Source: Acidobacteriota bacterium (GTDB lineage: Bacteria; Acidobacteriota; Thermoanaerobaculia; Thermoanaerobaculales; Thermoanaerobaculaceae). From it: a stretch of DNA of 64,000 bases. The translations under genes were made by a program, and so were the position numbers. Below the pieces are notes generated by a model. The model did no database searches. It saw only the letters and a program-made list of their open reading frames with translations, and had not been told where the DNA came from. The DNA lies in contig JACQZW010000034.1 of assembly GCA_016213675.1 (NCBI GenBank), positions 79,403 to 143,402 of the forward strand. The letters run 5' to 3'. Within the stretch, counting starts at the first letter, position 1; each line of letters starts with the position of its first letter. Shown one piece after another: positions 36,303 through 44,581 of this stretch.

Positions 36303-37558
36303 ACCGCGACCTCCACGGGTGAGACTCGCCGGGGCACCGCCCGGCGGAGCAGCTCCTTCAGGACGCCGAGACGGGCCTGGCAGACCGGCCCGAGCCCGGC
36401 GATCTCCTCGGGGATGCGTCCCTTGACGCCGCCCTGACCGAGGCACGCGGCGCGGCAGGCGCACTCCAGGCAGGCCTGTCCCGCCTGGTCCTGCTCCAGG
36501 CGTTCGCGCTTGGCGTGGTCGAAGTCGATGACGCCGCGCGCGCGGTCGAACCGGCCGTAGGTCCCGAGCTCCGGCGTCGCACTCCCCTCGCGTGGGACGT
36601 CGTAGAAGGCGGTGACGACGTCCGGCGGCGCCAGGCAGACGTGCGAGGCGACGCGCGCGGCAGGCTCGGCGACCAGCGTGCCCAGCGACACGCAGGGGTG
36701 CTGGACGTCGACGCCGAGGGCGCGGCCGCGGTCGATCGCCCGGGCGAACGCGGCGACGAACTCCCGCCAGTCCGGCGGCGCGGCGGCGGCCGGATCGACC
36801 CACGGAGGGCCGAACATCATGCCGAGGTCGAGTCGGACCGGACCGACGGCCGTCGCGACGAACTCGACGATCTCGTCCAGCCGGCCGACGGTCGCGGCGG
36901 TCACGGTGCCCTTGACGCACACCCGCCGGCCCGCCGCCAGGACGGCGCGGGCGAGGGCCAGCGGCGCGGCCAGCGCGTCGGCGCCGTCGGCGCGGGGACG
37001 CTGGCGGTTCTGCACGTCCGCCGGTCCGTCGATGGACACCTGCACGCTGTCGAAGCGCGAGGCGATCCACGCCGCCCGGGCCGCCGACACCTGGCCGCCG
37101 GTGCACAGGTCGAGCCTTCTCGCGACGGCGCGGCGTCGCGCGACGTCGTCGACGAGCTCCACGCACTCGACGAACGTCGACCAGGCGGCGGTCGGTTCAC
37201 CGACGCCGTGGAAGATCGCCCGCAGCGGCGCATCCTGGGCAGCGGCGTAGCCCGCGACGACCTCGAGGGCGGCGTGGCAGAACGCCGGGTCGAGGCGCGC
37301 GGCGTTGGCGTGCGCCGGCGTGCCGTAGCAGTAGACGCAGCGCTGGGTGCAGGCGTTGGTCGGCGAGATCGTCACTTGGGTCGGGGCGAACCCGGGAGCG
37401 GCGGCGTCGGGCCCCGCGCCGGGGACCGTCTCGACGAGGGAGCGGAAACGGTCGGCCGCCGCGGCGTTGGTACGCAGGGCCAGGCGGGACACCGGGGCGA
37501 AGACGATCCAGTCGTCGCCGTCGGGGAACACCAGGGGAGTCGGCCTAGGCGCAGGCAC
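36299..37558 (-). CDS. Radical SAM/SPASM peptide-modifying enzyme C
   Basis: The 419-residue enzyme has the cluster motif CTQRCVYC (C70, C74, C77). A GVGEPTAAW motif (GGEP-like) and SIDGPADVQ in the barrel follow, then a C-terminal Cys-rich SPASM-like region (HVCLAPP, then CLECACRAACLGQGG and a final Cys) able to hold auxiliary 4Fe-4S clusters. It resembles enzymes that install thioether or C-C links in peptides. It starts with GTG, overlapping enzyme B by 14 bases, and overlaps the peptide gene. Its barrel is clearly diverged from enzymes A and B, so a distinct step is likely. Confidence 0.8.
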   Translation of the reverse strand: MPAPRPTPLVFPDGDDWIVFAPVSRLALRTNAAAADRFRSLVETVPGAGPDAAAPGFAPTQVTISPTNACTQRCVYCYGTPAHANAARLDPAFCHAALEVVAGYAAAQDAPLRAIFHGVGEPTAAWSTFVECVELVDDVARRRAVARRLDLCTGGQVSAARAAWIASRFDSVQVSIDGPADVQNRQRPRADGADALAAPLALARAVLAAGRRVCVKGTVTAATVGRLDEIVEFVATAVGPVRLDLGMMFGPPWVDPAAAAPPDWREFVAAFARAIDRGRALGVDVQHPCVSLGTLVAEPAARVASHVCLAPPDVVTAFYDVPREGSATPELGTYGRFDRARGVIDFDHAKRERLEQDQAGQACLECACRAACLGQGGVKGRIPEEIAGLGPVCQARLGVLKELLRRAVPRRVSPVEVAV

Positions 37559-38897
37559 CGGCGAGCTCCTCCCGGTCGAGCCGGACGCGGTCGGCCGCGT
37601 CGTGGAGCGTGAGCTGCTCGAGGATGCGCCACAGCGTGAGCCGCTGCGTGACCAGGCACATCGCCCCGGGCGGCTCGGCGGAGAACGGCGCGGTGTGGAA
37701 CAGCCGGCAGCCCCCGGAGCAGTGGTACTTGCAGAAGCAGTCGCGGCAGCGGGGGATGTTGGCGACGGCGTACGAGCGCGCCCGCTCGACCCGGTCCTGG
37801 TCGATGCGGACCTCGAGCGTCGCGCGGTCGATCTCGCCGAGGGCGTAGTCGGCGGCGTACTCGGAGCCGCGGTAGTTCGCCCCGTAGCACGAGGCGATCA
37901 GGCCGTCGGGGGCGACCACGAAGTTGTCCTCGGCCACCGCGCAGTTGGACTGCGCGAGGCGTTCGGTCTGGGCGGTCGTCAGCTTGAGCTCGACGCCGTG
38001 GGCACGGGCGACGCGTGCCGCGGCGACCACGCCGTTGACGAAGTCGGCCGGGTGCGGGGCGGCGAGCCCGGTCTCGAGCGAGCGGCCGTGGAGGACGAGC
38101 GGCTCGAGGTTGATCTTGGTCGGCCGGAACGTCGTGCAGTAGTACTCCACGACCTCCGGGAGCCGCGTGACGATCTCGGCGTCGACGCTGCAGCGCAGCC
38201 CGAACGCCAGCCCCTCCTCCGCGAAGATCCGCAGCGAGCGGGTCACCACCGCATGGGTGCCGCCGCCGCCGCGGCTCGGCCGGTAGCGGTCGTGGAGGTC
38301 CGCCGGCCCGTCGAGGGAGACCAGGGCGAAGGCGAGGTGGCGGGCGACCCAGCGCGCCCGCTCGGGCGGCAGGAACGCGTTGGTCGTGCACGTGAACCAC
38401 GCCGGCTTGCCGAGCCGTTGCGAGAGACGGTCGGCGGTCGCGGCGCAGTGCTGGACGAGGTCCCAGGCGACGAACGGCTCGCCGCCGAACAGGTAGACGG
38501 AGAGCGAGCCGAAGCCCTCGCGGCGGACGACCGCGGCCTGGAAGCCGAGCGCGGCGTCGGCGACCTCCGTCGCCATCACGCTGACGTCGTGGCTGCCCGC
38601 CCCCGGCGCGCAGTACAGGCAGCGCATGTTGCAGTCGTTGGTCGGCAGCAGGCCGACCTGGTGAGGCGCGAACGGCCCGGTCGGCACGGCGGGCGCCGCC
38701 GGCGTCTGGGCGAGCAGCGCGTCCGCCAGCGGGCGGACGCGCGGCGACATCCCGCCGGGCGAGCCGCCGTCCAGGAACCGCCGCAGCTCCGCCGCCGCGG
38801 TCGCGTTGACCAGCGCGGTCACGCCGTGGAGCGGCGCGTGCAGCACCGCGCCGTCCCGGTGCGGGACGAGGAAGACGTCGGTCAGACGAGCCGGCAT
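37545..38897 (-). CDS. Radical SAM/SPASM peptide-modifying enzyme B
   Basis: The 450-residue enzyme has CNMRCLYC (C89, C93, C96), FGGEPFVAW, VSLDGPADLHD and a SPASM region (ASCYGANY, then CRDCFCKYHCSGGCRLF). Its first 85 residues (DVFLVPH...HAPLHG) are shared with enzyme A and may form a peptide-binding domain. It overlaps enzyme A by 16 bases and enzyme C by 14, so the three are translated together. Reductive cleavage of S-adenosylmethionine would start a radical reaction on the precursor peptide; the product is unknown. Confidence 0.82.
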   Translation of the reverse strand: MPARLTDVFLVPHRDGAVLHAPLHGVTALVNATAAAELRRFLDGGSPGGMSPRVRPLADALLAQTPAAPAVPTGPFAPHQVGLLPTNDCNMRCLYCAPGAGSHDVSVMATEVADAALGFQAAVVRREGFGSLSVYLFGGEPFVAWDLVQHCAATADRLSQRLGKPAWFTCTTNAFLPPERARWVARHLAFALVSLDGPADLHDRYRPSRGGGGTHAVVTRSLRIFAEEGLAFGLRCSVDAEIVTRLPEVVEYYCTTFRPTKINLEPLVLHGRSLETGLAAPHPADFVNGVVAAARVARAHGVELKLTTAQTERLAQSNCAVAEDNFVVAPDGLIASCYGANYRGSEYAADYALGEIDRATLEVRIDQDRVERARSYAVANIPRCRDCFCKYHCSGGCRLFHTAPFSAEPPGAMCLVTQRLTLWRILEQLTLHDAADRVRLDREELAGACA

Positions 38898-40210
38898 GTC
38901 GCGGGGTCCAGGGCCCGTTCGAGCAGTGCGCGGGTGATCGTCTGATTCATCCGGCAGCGCGGCCCGTCCGACAGGAAGTCGAGGCGCTCGCCGCCGGCCT
39001 TGACCGGACAGTCCCCGGCGCAGGTGTACTTGGCCAGGCAGCCGTCGCACAACGGCTTGTTGGTCACGTTGAGCTCGCGCAGTCGCGCGAGCCGCTCCAT
39101 GTCGATCGCGAACGTGCCGCGCCCAGGGTCGTAGCGGCCGAAGTAGAACGACTCGGCGAGCGGGTTGTCGCGCCCGCACACCTCGAAGCAGCCGGTGATG
39201 TCACCGTCCGGCGTGACGTTGAAGGCGTCCTGGGCGCAGCCGCAGAACGACAGGAAGGTCCCGATCAGCCGGGCCGCCGAGTAGCGCAGCCTCGCCCCGC
39301 GAGCGATCGCGCGGTCGAGGGCGGCGACGAAGCCAGCCGCGAAATCGTCCGGTGCGAGCGGGAGGCCCTCCGCCCGGCCGCGGCGACCGCTGGCGAACAC
39401 CGGCTCGAAGTGGAGCTGGCGGCAGCCGGTCGCGTCGACGAAGAAGTCGACCAGCTCGGCCTGGCGCGCGACGTTCGCTTCGGTGATGGTGGCCCGCACC
39501 GTGAACGGCGTCCCGTGCGCGCGCAGCGTCTCGACGAACGCCATGACCGCGTCGAACGACCCTGTGCCGGCCGCGGTCGGGCGCTGCGCGTCGTGGACGT
39601 CCGCCGGCCCGTCGAACGACAGCGTGACCATCGGGAACGTCGTCGCCACCCACTCGGCCTGCGAGGGCGACATCACGCCGTTGGTCGCGATGCCGAGGTT
39701 CGCCTTCGCCGGTCCGGTCCCGGCGACCGTGTGCGCGTGGTCGACGGCGCCGACGAGGGCGTCCCAGGCCACGGTGGGCTCGCCGCCGCCGTGGAAGCCG
39801 ATGCCGGGCGGCCTGCCGGCCCGCCTCGCGTTGCGCACCACGAGGTCGATGGCCGCACGCGCGACCTCGGCGGGCATGACGGCCGGGGCGCGCTCGCCGG
39901 CCTCGGCGTAGCAGTAGGTGCAGCGCAGGTTGCAGCGGTTGGTGAGGAACAGCGTGACCATGGTCGGGTGGTAGTGCCGGTCGGCGGGCAGCGGCGCCGG
40001 GGCCGGCTGCTCATCCAGCCAGCCCAGGCCGCCGAGTCGTGTGACGAGCCCGGCGTCGACGACGCTCGCGTCCCCGGTTTCGAGGTACCGCCGGAGCTGC
40101 GCGACGCACGAGGAGTTCGCGTGCACGATGCGTCCGGCGAGCGGGGCGTAGACGATGAACCCCGCCCCGTGCGGGACGGCGAAGACGTCGCGTCGCGGGG
40201 CGAGCTGCAT
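38882..40210 (-). CDS. Radical SAM/SPASM peptide-modifying enzyme A
   Basis: The 442-residue enzyme has CNLRCTYC (C93, C97, C100), FHGGGEPTVAW, SFDGPADVHD and a C-terminal SPASM domain (ITGCFEVC, CDGCLAKYTCAGDCPVK, CRMNQ). The N-terminus (DVFAVPHGAGF, YAPLAGR) is related to that of enzyme B. It follows the PqqD-like gene with a two-base gap. It is the most SPASM-like of the three by its Cys pattern. Together with B and C it makes a three-enzyme set around one small peptide. Confidence 0.82.
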   Translation of the reverse strand: MQLAPRRDVFAVPHGAGFIVYAPLAGRIVHANSSCVAQLRRYLETGDASVVDAGLVTRLGGLGWLDEQPAPAPLPADRHYHPTMVTLFLTNRCNLRCTYCYAEAGERAPAVMPAEVARAAIDLVVRNARRAGRPPGIGFHGGGEPTVAWDALVGAVDHAHTVAGTGPAKANLGIATNGVMSPSQAEWVATTFPMVTLSFDGPADVHDAQRPTAAGTGSFDAVMAFVETLRAHGTPFTVRATITEANVARQAELVDFFVDATGCRQLHFEPVFASGRRGRAEGLPLAPDDFAAGFVAALDRAIARGARLRYSAARLIGTFLSFCGCAQDAFNVTPDGDITGCFEVCGRDNPLAESFYFGRYDPGRGTFAIDMERLARLRELNVTNKPLCDGCLAKYTCAGDCPVKAGGERLDFLSDGPRCRMNQTITRALLERALDPATCRLV

Positions 40211-40212
40211 GC

Positions 40213-40731
40213 CTAGCCCACGCCGCCCGGGTCGCGGTCGGTCCGACGGTGGTAGCAACCGCCCTCGGGCGGGTGGGGGAACTCGCCGACGGTCACGACG
40301 ACGGCGCCGGCGGCGACCACCCCGAGCTTGAGGAGCTCGGCGAGGAACGGCGTCGCCTCGCTCGCCGGGCGGTGGGCACGGCGCGCGTAGGCGGCGGCGA
40401 TCGCCTCCGGCGACGAGGCGCCGTCGCACAGCTCCCACACCTGTCGCCCCGCCGCGTTGAGCCGGAAGCCGGCGAGCTCGCCGGCGCCCCGGCGGGTCCA
40501 CAGCACGAGGCCGCCGCGGGGAGTGGCCCGGGCCAGGTAGGCCGGGTTGTGGCTCGGTTGCGCGGGGAGGACCACCCGGCCCGCGGTGCCGGCCGGTCCG
40601 GCCGGTGTGCCCGCCACCGCGGGCAGCGACGCCGCGAGCGCGGCCCCCCCGGCGGCCGCCGCCGTCAGGGCGACGAAGTCCCGCCGCGAGAGCCTGCGGA
40701 TCCCCGGACCACCTGCGAGTCTGCCGTGCAT
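40213..40731 (-). CDS. Tat-signal protein with PqqD-like domain
   Basis: The 172-residue protein begins with a twin-arginine signal (SRRDFVALTAAAAGGAALAA at about 16-35). From about 75 it contains a PqqD-like segment with FRLNAAGRQVWELCDG and PFLAELLKLGVV. PqqD-like domains act as RiPP recognition elements in the cytoplasm, binding leader peptides; a Tat signal would export this one, which is unusual. The C-terminus is GGCYHRRTDRD. It could instead be a mimic that handles the finished peptide outside. It lies in the cluster directly before the enzymes. Confidence 0.65.
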   Translation of the reverse strand: MHGRLAGGPGIRRLSRRDFVALTAAAAGGAALAASLPAVAGTPAGPAGTAGRVVLPAQPSHNPAYLARATPRGGLVLWTRRGAGELAGFRLNAAGRQVWELCDGASSPEAIAAAYARRAHRPASEATPFLAELLKLGVVAAGAVVVTVGEFPHPPEGGCYHRRTDRDPGGVG

Positions 40732-40761
40732 GGGTCGCGTCTCCCTTCCCCGTCGCCGCGT

Positions 40762-41376
40762 TCAGGCGATCAGCAACTCGATGGACCGGCTCTGCCGGCC
40801 GATGAACTCGAGGGCCTCGACGATCACGTCGAGCCCGGTCGTGCGCACCGGCGAGAGGAGCAGTGCGCTGATCCTCGCGTGGTGGCCCTGGCGACGGAAC
40901 TCGCTGCGCTGGGCGCGCACGAACGGGAGTAGGAAGCCCTTGGCTCCCGCGTAGACCGCGGCGCCGGTCCCGTCGAGGACCCCGGCGATGCTGCCGGTGA
41001 GGACGAGGTGGGGCCCGCCATCGACGCACGACGGCGCCCAGGCGCGACAGAGCGCGACCGTGGCTCGCACGTTGGCGTCGATCATCTGCTCGACCTCGTC
41101 GTCCTTCAGCGCCCAGAGCGGACCGGCGGACCCGGCGCCGCAGGCGGACCACACGACGTCGGGATCGTGCTCGCGGAGGAGCGCCTTGAGCCTGTCCTGC
41201 CCGGCGGCGGCGTGGACGTCGACGGCCTCGAGGGGGAACGCGGTCTCGGCGGCAGCCTTGGTCGCGTCGCGGCAGAGCCCGCGAACCTCGTGTCCCCGCG
41301 ACTGGAGGGCGAGGGCGCAGGAATGCCCGATCCCGTCACCCTGGCCGCGGGTGGCCCCGTAGATGAGAAATCGCAT
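40762..41376 (-). CDS. Short-chain dehydrogenase/reductase-like protein
   Basis: The 204-residue protein has a Rossmann fold. The N-terminal nucleotide motif is GATRGQGDGIG, TGSIAG carries the catalytic Ser and YAGAK is the Tyr-Lys pair. It is short for the family (usual 240-260). It is the first gene of the peptide cluster, 31 bases before the PqqD-like gene, and may do a further redox step on the peptide or be a bystander. Confidence 0.75.
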   Translation of the reverse strand: MRFLIYGATRGQGDGIGHSCALALQSRGHEVRGLCRDATKAAAETAFPLEAVDVHAAAGQDRLKALLREHDPDVVWSACGAGSAGPLWALKDDEVEQMIDANVRATVALCRAWAPSCVDGGPHLVLTGSIAGVLDGTGAAVYAGAKGFLLPFVRAQRSEFRRQGHHARISALLLSPVRTTGLDVIVEALEFIGRQSRSIELLIA

Positions 41377-41432
41377 CGTGACTGTGTGCTCCGGTCGATC
41401 GATTCCGGCCGTCGAAGCTTGCCCCTGTCTTC

Positions 41433-41461
41433 AGTCTCGGCGGCGGATGGGGGAATGTCAA
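41433..41461 (-). promoter_or_regulatory. Promoter of the radical-SAM peptide cluster
   Basis: On the minus strand TTGACA (41456-41461, perfect -35), a 17-base spacer and GAGACT (41433-41438). It lies 57 bases before the first gene at 41376. Spacing and -10 resemble the arcC promoter. Nothing else is recognisable in 41377-41615. Confidence 0.5.
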
Positions 41462-41615
41462 GGAAGCGTCAGCGGCCGGCGACGGGCACGCGGGCGGCGC
41501 GTCACGCGCCCGACGGAGTGGGCGCGGGGCATGGCAGAATGCCGCGACCGATCGGACGTCGAGGCGCTCGCCCGGGGCAGCCTCGGCGGGTCGTGGCGAG
41601 GTCGAGGGAGGAGCG

Positions 41616-42671
41616 GTGGACGGACTCACAGTCGGGCTGTTCCTGGCCGGCACCGTGCTGCTGATCGGCGGCGCCGAGGCGTTGGTGCGCGGTGCTTCCG
41701 GCCTGGCCGGCCGCTTCGGCATCCCGCCGCTCGTCATCGGGCTGACCGTCGTCGCCTTCGGGACCTCCTCGCCCGAGATGGCGGTGTCGGTGATGTCGGC
41801 ACTCAAGGGGCAGGGGGACCTCGCGTTCGGCAACGTCGTCGGGTCGAACATCTTCAACGTGCTGTTCATCCTCGGAGTGTCGGCCCTGATCGTGCCCCTG
41901 GTCGTGGCAAGGCAGCTCTGGCGGATCGACGTGCCGGTGATGATCGGCGTGTCGCTCGTCGGCGTCGTCGTGGCGTTGGACGGCACGGTGTCGCGGCTCG
42001 AGGGCGTGCTGCTGCTGACAGGGATGATCGGCTACACGGTCTTCCTCATCCGGATCGGCAAGGCCGAGGGCGGAGCGGAGGGGTCGGCGGCGTCGGTCCA
42101 TGCCCCAGTCGTCCTCCAACTCGCACTGGTCTTCGGCGGGCTGGTCCTGCTCGTGCTCGGCTCGCGCTGGCTGGTCGCGGGAGCGGTGGCGCTGGCCCGG
42201 GCGTTCGGCCTCTCCGAGCTGATCATCGGCCTGACCATCGTGGCCGCCGGGACCTCGCTGCCCGAGGTGGCTTCGTCGGTCGTCGCCGCGGTCCGCGGTC
42301 AGCGCGACATCGCCGTGGGCAACGTCATCGGCTCGAACGTCTTCAACATCCTCGCAGTGCTCGGGGCGGCGGCCGTGATCGCGCCGGCCGGCGTGCCGGT
42401 GGCATCTGCGGCGCTGCGCGTCGACGTGCCGGTGATGCTCGCGGTGGCCGTCGCCTGCCTGCCGGTCTTCTTCACCGGGTACCGCATCGACCGCTGGGAA
42501 GGAGCGCTGTTCCTCGCCCTCTACGCGGCGTACACCGCCTTCCTCGTCCTCGATTCCCAAGGGCACGACGCGGCCGGACCTTTCGGCGCGCTCATGCTGC
42601 TCGTCGTGCTGCCGCTCGTCGCGGTGACGCTCGCGGTCCTGGCGGTGCGGGCGCTGCGGCGACCGCGCTGA
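41616..42671 (+). CDS. Calcium/sodium antiporter, YrbG/CaxA type
   Basis: The 351-residue protein has about ten membrane segments and two inverted alpha repeats. The first has GTSSPE and GNVVGSNIFN, the second GTSLPE and GNVIGSNVFN, which hold the Na+ and Ca2+ ligands. It would exchange Na+ or H+ for Ca2+ across the inner membrane. The start is GTG after GGAGGAG. Its stop directly abuts the convergent nhaA stop (TGATCA). Confidence 0.88.
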   Translation: MDGLTVGLFLAGTVLLIGGAEALVRGASGLAGRFGIPPLVIGLTVVAFGTSSPEMAVSVMSALKGQGDLAFGNVVGSNIFNVLFILGVSALIVPLVVARQLWRIDVPVMIGVSLVGVVVALDGTVSRLEGVLLLTGMIGYTVFLIRIGKAEGGAEGSAASVHAPVVLQLALVFGGLVLLVLGSRWLVAGAVALARAFGLSELIIGLTIVAAGTSLPEVASSVVAAVRGQRDIAVGNVIGSNVFNILAVLGAAAVIAPAGVPVASAALRVDVPVMLAVAVACLPVFFTGYRIDRWEGALFLALYAAYTAFLVLDSQGHDAAGPFGALMLLVVLPLVAVTLAVLAVRALRRPR

Positions 42672-44000
42672 TCACGAGGCGCGGCGCGACACGGCGGAGA
42701 GCGCGACCCACCCCAGCAGGCCGGCCAGGACCGAGGCGCCGAGCACGCCGACCTTCGCCGCCGGCAGGAGCACCGTCCCGTCGAACGCCAGGGCGGCGAT
42801 GAACAGCGCCATGGTGAAGCCGATGCCGCCGAGGCAGGCGACCCCGGCGAGCTGCGCCCAGGTCGTCCCCGCCGGCTTCTCGGCGGCCCCGGTGCGCACC
42901 GCGAGCCAGGCCAGGGCGGTGATGCCGAGCGGCTTGCCGACGACGAGGCCGAGGGCGATGCCGAGGATCACCGAGGCGTCGCCGAGGAACTGGCCTCCGC
43001 CGACGACCCGGACGCCGGCGTTGGCGAGGGCGAACACCGGCATGATGAGGAACGAGACCCATGGGTGGAGCCCGTGCTCGAGCCTCTGCAACGGCGTCCC
43101 GGCCCGCTCGCAGGTGTGCTCGAGGGCGGCGAGGGCAAGGAGCTGGCCGGGACTCGCGAAGTCGGGCGCCCCGGCCGGCCGCGACGCGGCGAACTCATCG
43201 ACGTGGCTGCGTGCCTCCGCGAGGAAGCCGGCGCGGTCGATGCGGGCCCGCGCCGGCACGGTCATGGCGACGAGGACGCCGGCGATCGTCGCGTGCACGC
43301 CGGAGCGGAGGAAGAGCAGCCACACCGCCACGCCGACGACCGCGTAGACGGAGGCCGCGCGCACCCCGGAGCGATTCGCCGCGATCAGCAGGATCAGGAG
43401 GACCGCGGCCGCGCCGAGGTTGGTCCAGTCCAGCGTGTCGGTGTAGAACATCGCGATCACCAGTACGGCCCCGAGGTCGTCGACGATGGCCAGGGCGGTG
43501 AGGAAGACCTTGAGCGCAGCCGGAACGCGGTCGCCGAGCAGCGCCATGATGCCGATGGCGAAGGCGATGTCGGTGGCCATCGGCACGCCCCAGCCGCGGG
43601 CTGCGTCGCCCGACGAGTTCAGCGCGAAGTAGAGCGCGGCGGGCAGGAGCATGCCGCCGACGGCGCCGGCGATCGGGAGCATCGCCTGGCCCGGCCGCGA
43701 CAGCTCGCCGGCGAGGATCTCGCGCTTGATCTCCAGGCCGACGACGAAGAAGAAGACCGCCATCAGGCCGTCGTTGATCCAGAAGTGCAGCGGCTTGACG
43801 AGCGCCACCCCGGCGACGGACGCGCCGAGGGGGGTGTGCCACAACGCCTCGTACGAGTGCCACGCCGGCGAGTTCGCCCACACCAGCGCGATGACGGTGC
43901 AAGCCAGCAGGACGATCCCGCCCGAGGCCTGGATGGCGGCGAACTCCCCGAGGGGCCGGAGGAACCGCTCGACGGGGGTCGGGACGTCATTCCTGCGCAT
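42672..44000 (-). CDS. nhaA: Na+/H+ antiporter NhaA
   Basis: The 442-residue protein has about 12 membrane segments and hallmark motifs FFFVVGLEIKREI, ATDIAFAIG and ALAIVDDLGAVL, whose Asp pair binds Na+/H+. It exports Na+ in exchange for protons. It overlaps the upstream methyltransferase-like gene by 14 bases, so the two are co-transcribed. With the neighbouring exchanger it makes a small cation-homeostasis group. Confidence 0.9.
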   Translation of the reverse strand: MRRNDVPTPVERFLRPLGEFAAIQASGGIVLLACTVIALVWANSPAWHSYEALWHTPLGASVAGVALVKPLHFWINDGLMAVFFFVVGLEIKREILAGELSRPGQAMLPIAGAVGGMLLPAALYFALNSSGDAARGWGVPMATDIAFAIGIMALLGDRVPAALKVFLTALAIVDDLGAVLVIAMFYTDTLDWTNLGAAAVLLILLIAANRSGVRAASVYAVVGVAVWLLFLRSGVHATIAGVLVAMTVPARARIDRAGFLAEARSHVDEFAASRPAGAPDFASPGQLLALAALEHTCERAGTPLQRLEHGLHPWVSFLIMPVFALANAGVRVVGGGQFLGDASVILGIALGLVVGKPLGITALAWLAVRTGAAEKPAGTTWAQLAGVACLGGIGFTMALFIAALAFDGTVLLPAAKVGVLGASVLAGLLGWVALSAVSRRAS

Positions 44001-44574
44001 CGTCGTCCTCCAGCCTCAACCGGATGTCGGACTCGCCGTCGGCGTCAAGGCCGCCCGCCGGCAGCGGCGGCGACAGGGGCAGGATGAACGGCACCCGCGC
44101 GCAGTACCTCTCATGGCGCTCGCCGAACGCCAGGCGCAGGTTGTGCTCCTCGCGGCGGGCCCGGTCGAAGGTGAGGCGGACCGCCGGAACGAGCAGGGCG
44201 ATCGCCGGTAGCGAGCGCAGGGCGACGACGACCCCGAAGAGCAGGAGGAGGATCGCCAGCGAGTACGGGTGGCGGACGAAGCGGTACGGGCCGGTCGTGA
44301 CGAGCGTCCCACCCCGGCCCAGCGCCCGCACCGAGGCGAGGCCGAGCAACGCGCCGGGGATGAGAAGGGCCGCGCCCAGCGCCATCGACAGCGGCGTCTT
44401 GCCGCCTGCCCACCATGGCCGGGGGTCGATCCACGGCGGCACCGGGATCAGCCACGGCGTCAGCCACGCGCCGAGCGCGCAGCCGGCGACGACCAGCGTC
44501 CAGGCGAGCTTGAGCTCGGAGACCGGGATGCCCTCGTGGGATGCCGGGGCGCGGCGGGCAGACGGATCCCACAC
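43987..44574 (-). CDS. Isoprenylcysteine carboxylmethyltransferase-like membrane protein
   Basis: The 195-residue protein (from GTG 44574) has four to five membrane segments and the conserved C-terminal motif TTGPYRFVRHPYSLA followed by RREEHNLRLAFGERHERY. This is characteristic of the ICMT/phospholipid methyltransferase family, which uses S-adenosylmethionine on isoprenyl, lipid or other hydrophobic acceptors. The start is eight bases downstream of the aminotransferase end, in a coupled arrangement. The substrate is unknown. Confidence 0.65.
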   Translation of the reverse strand: MWDPSARRAPASHEGIPVSELKLAWTLVVAGCALGAWLTPWLIPVPPWIDPRPWWAGGKTPLSMALGAALLIPGALLGLASVRALGRGGTLVTTGPYRFVRHPYSLAILLLLFGVVVALRSLPAIALLVPAVRLTFDRARREEHNLRLAFGERHERYCARVPFILPLSPPLPAGGLDADGESDIRLRLEDDDAQE

Positions 44575-44581
44575 GGCCGGC

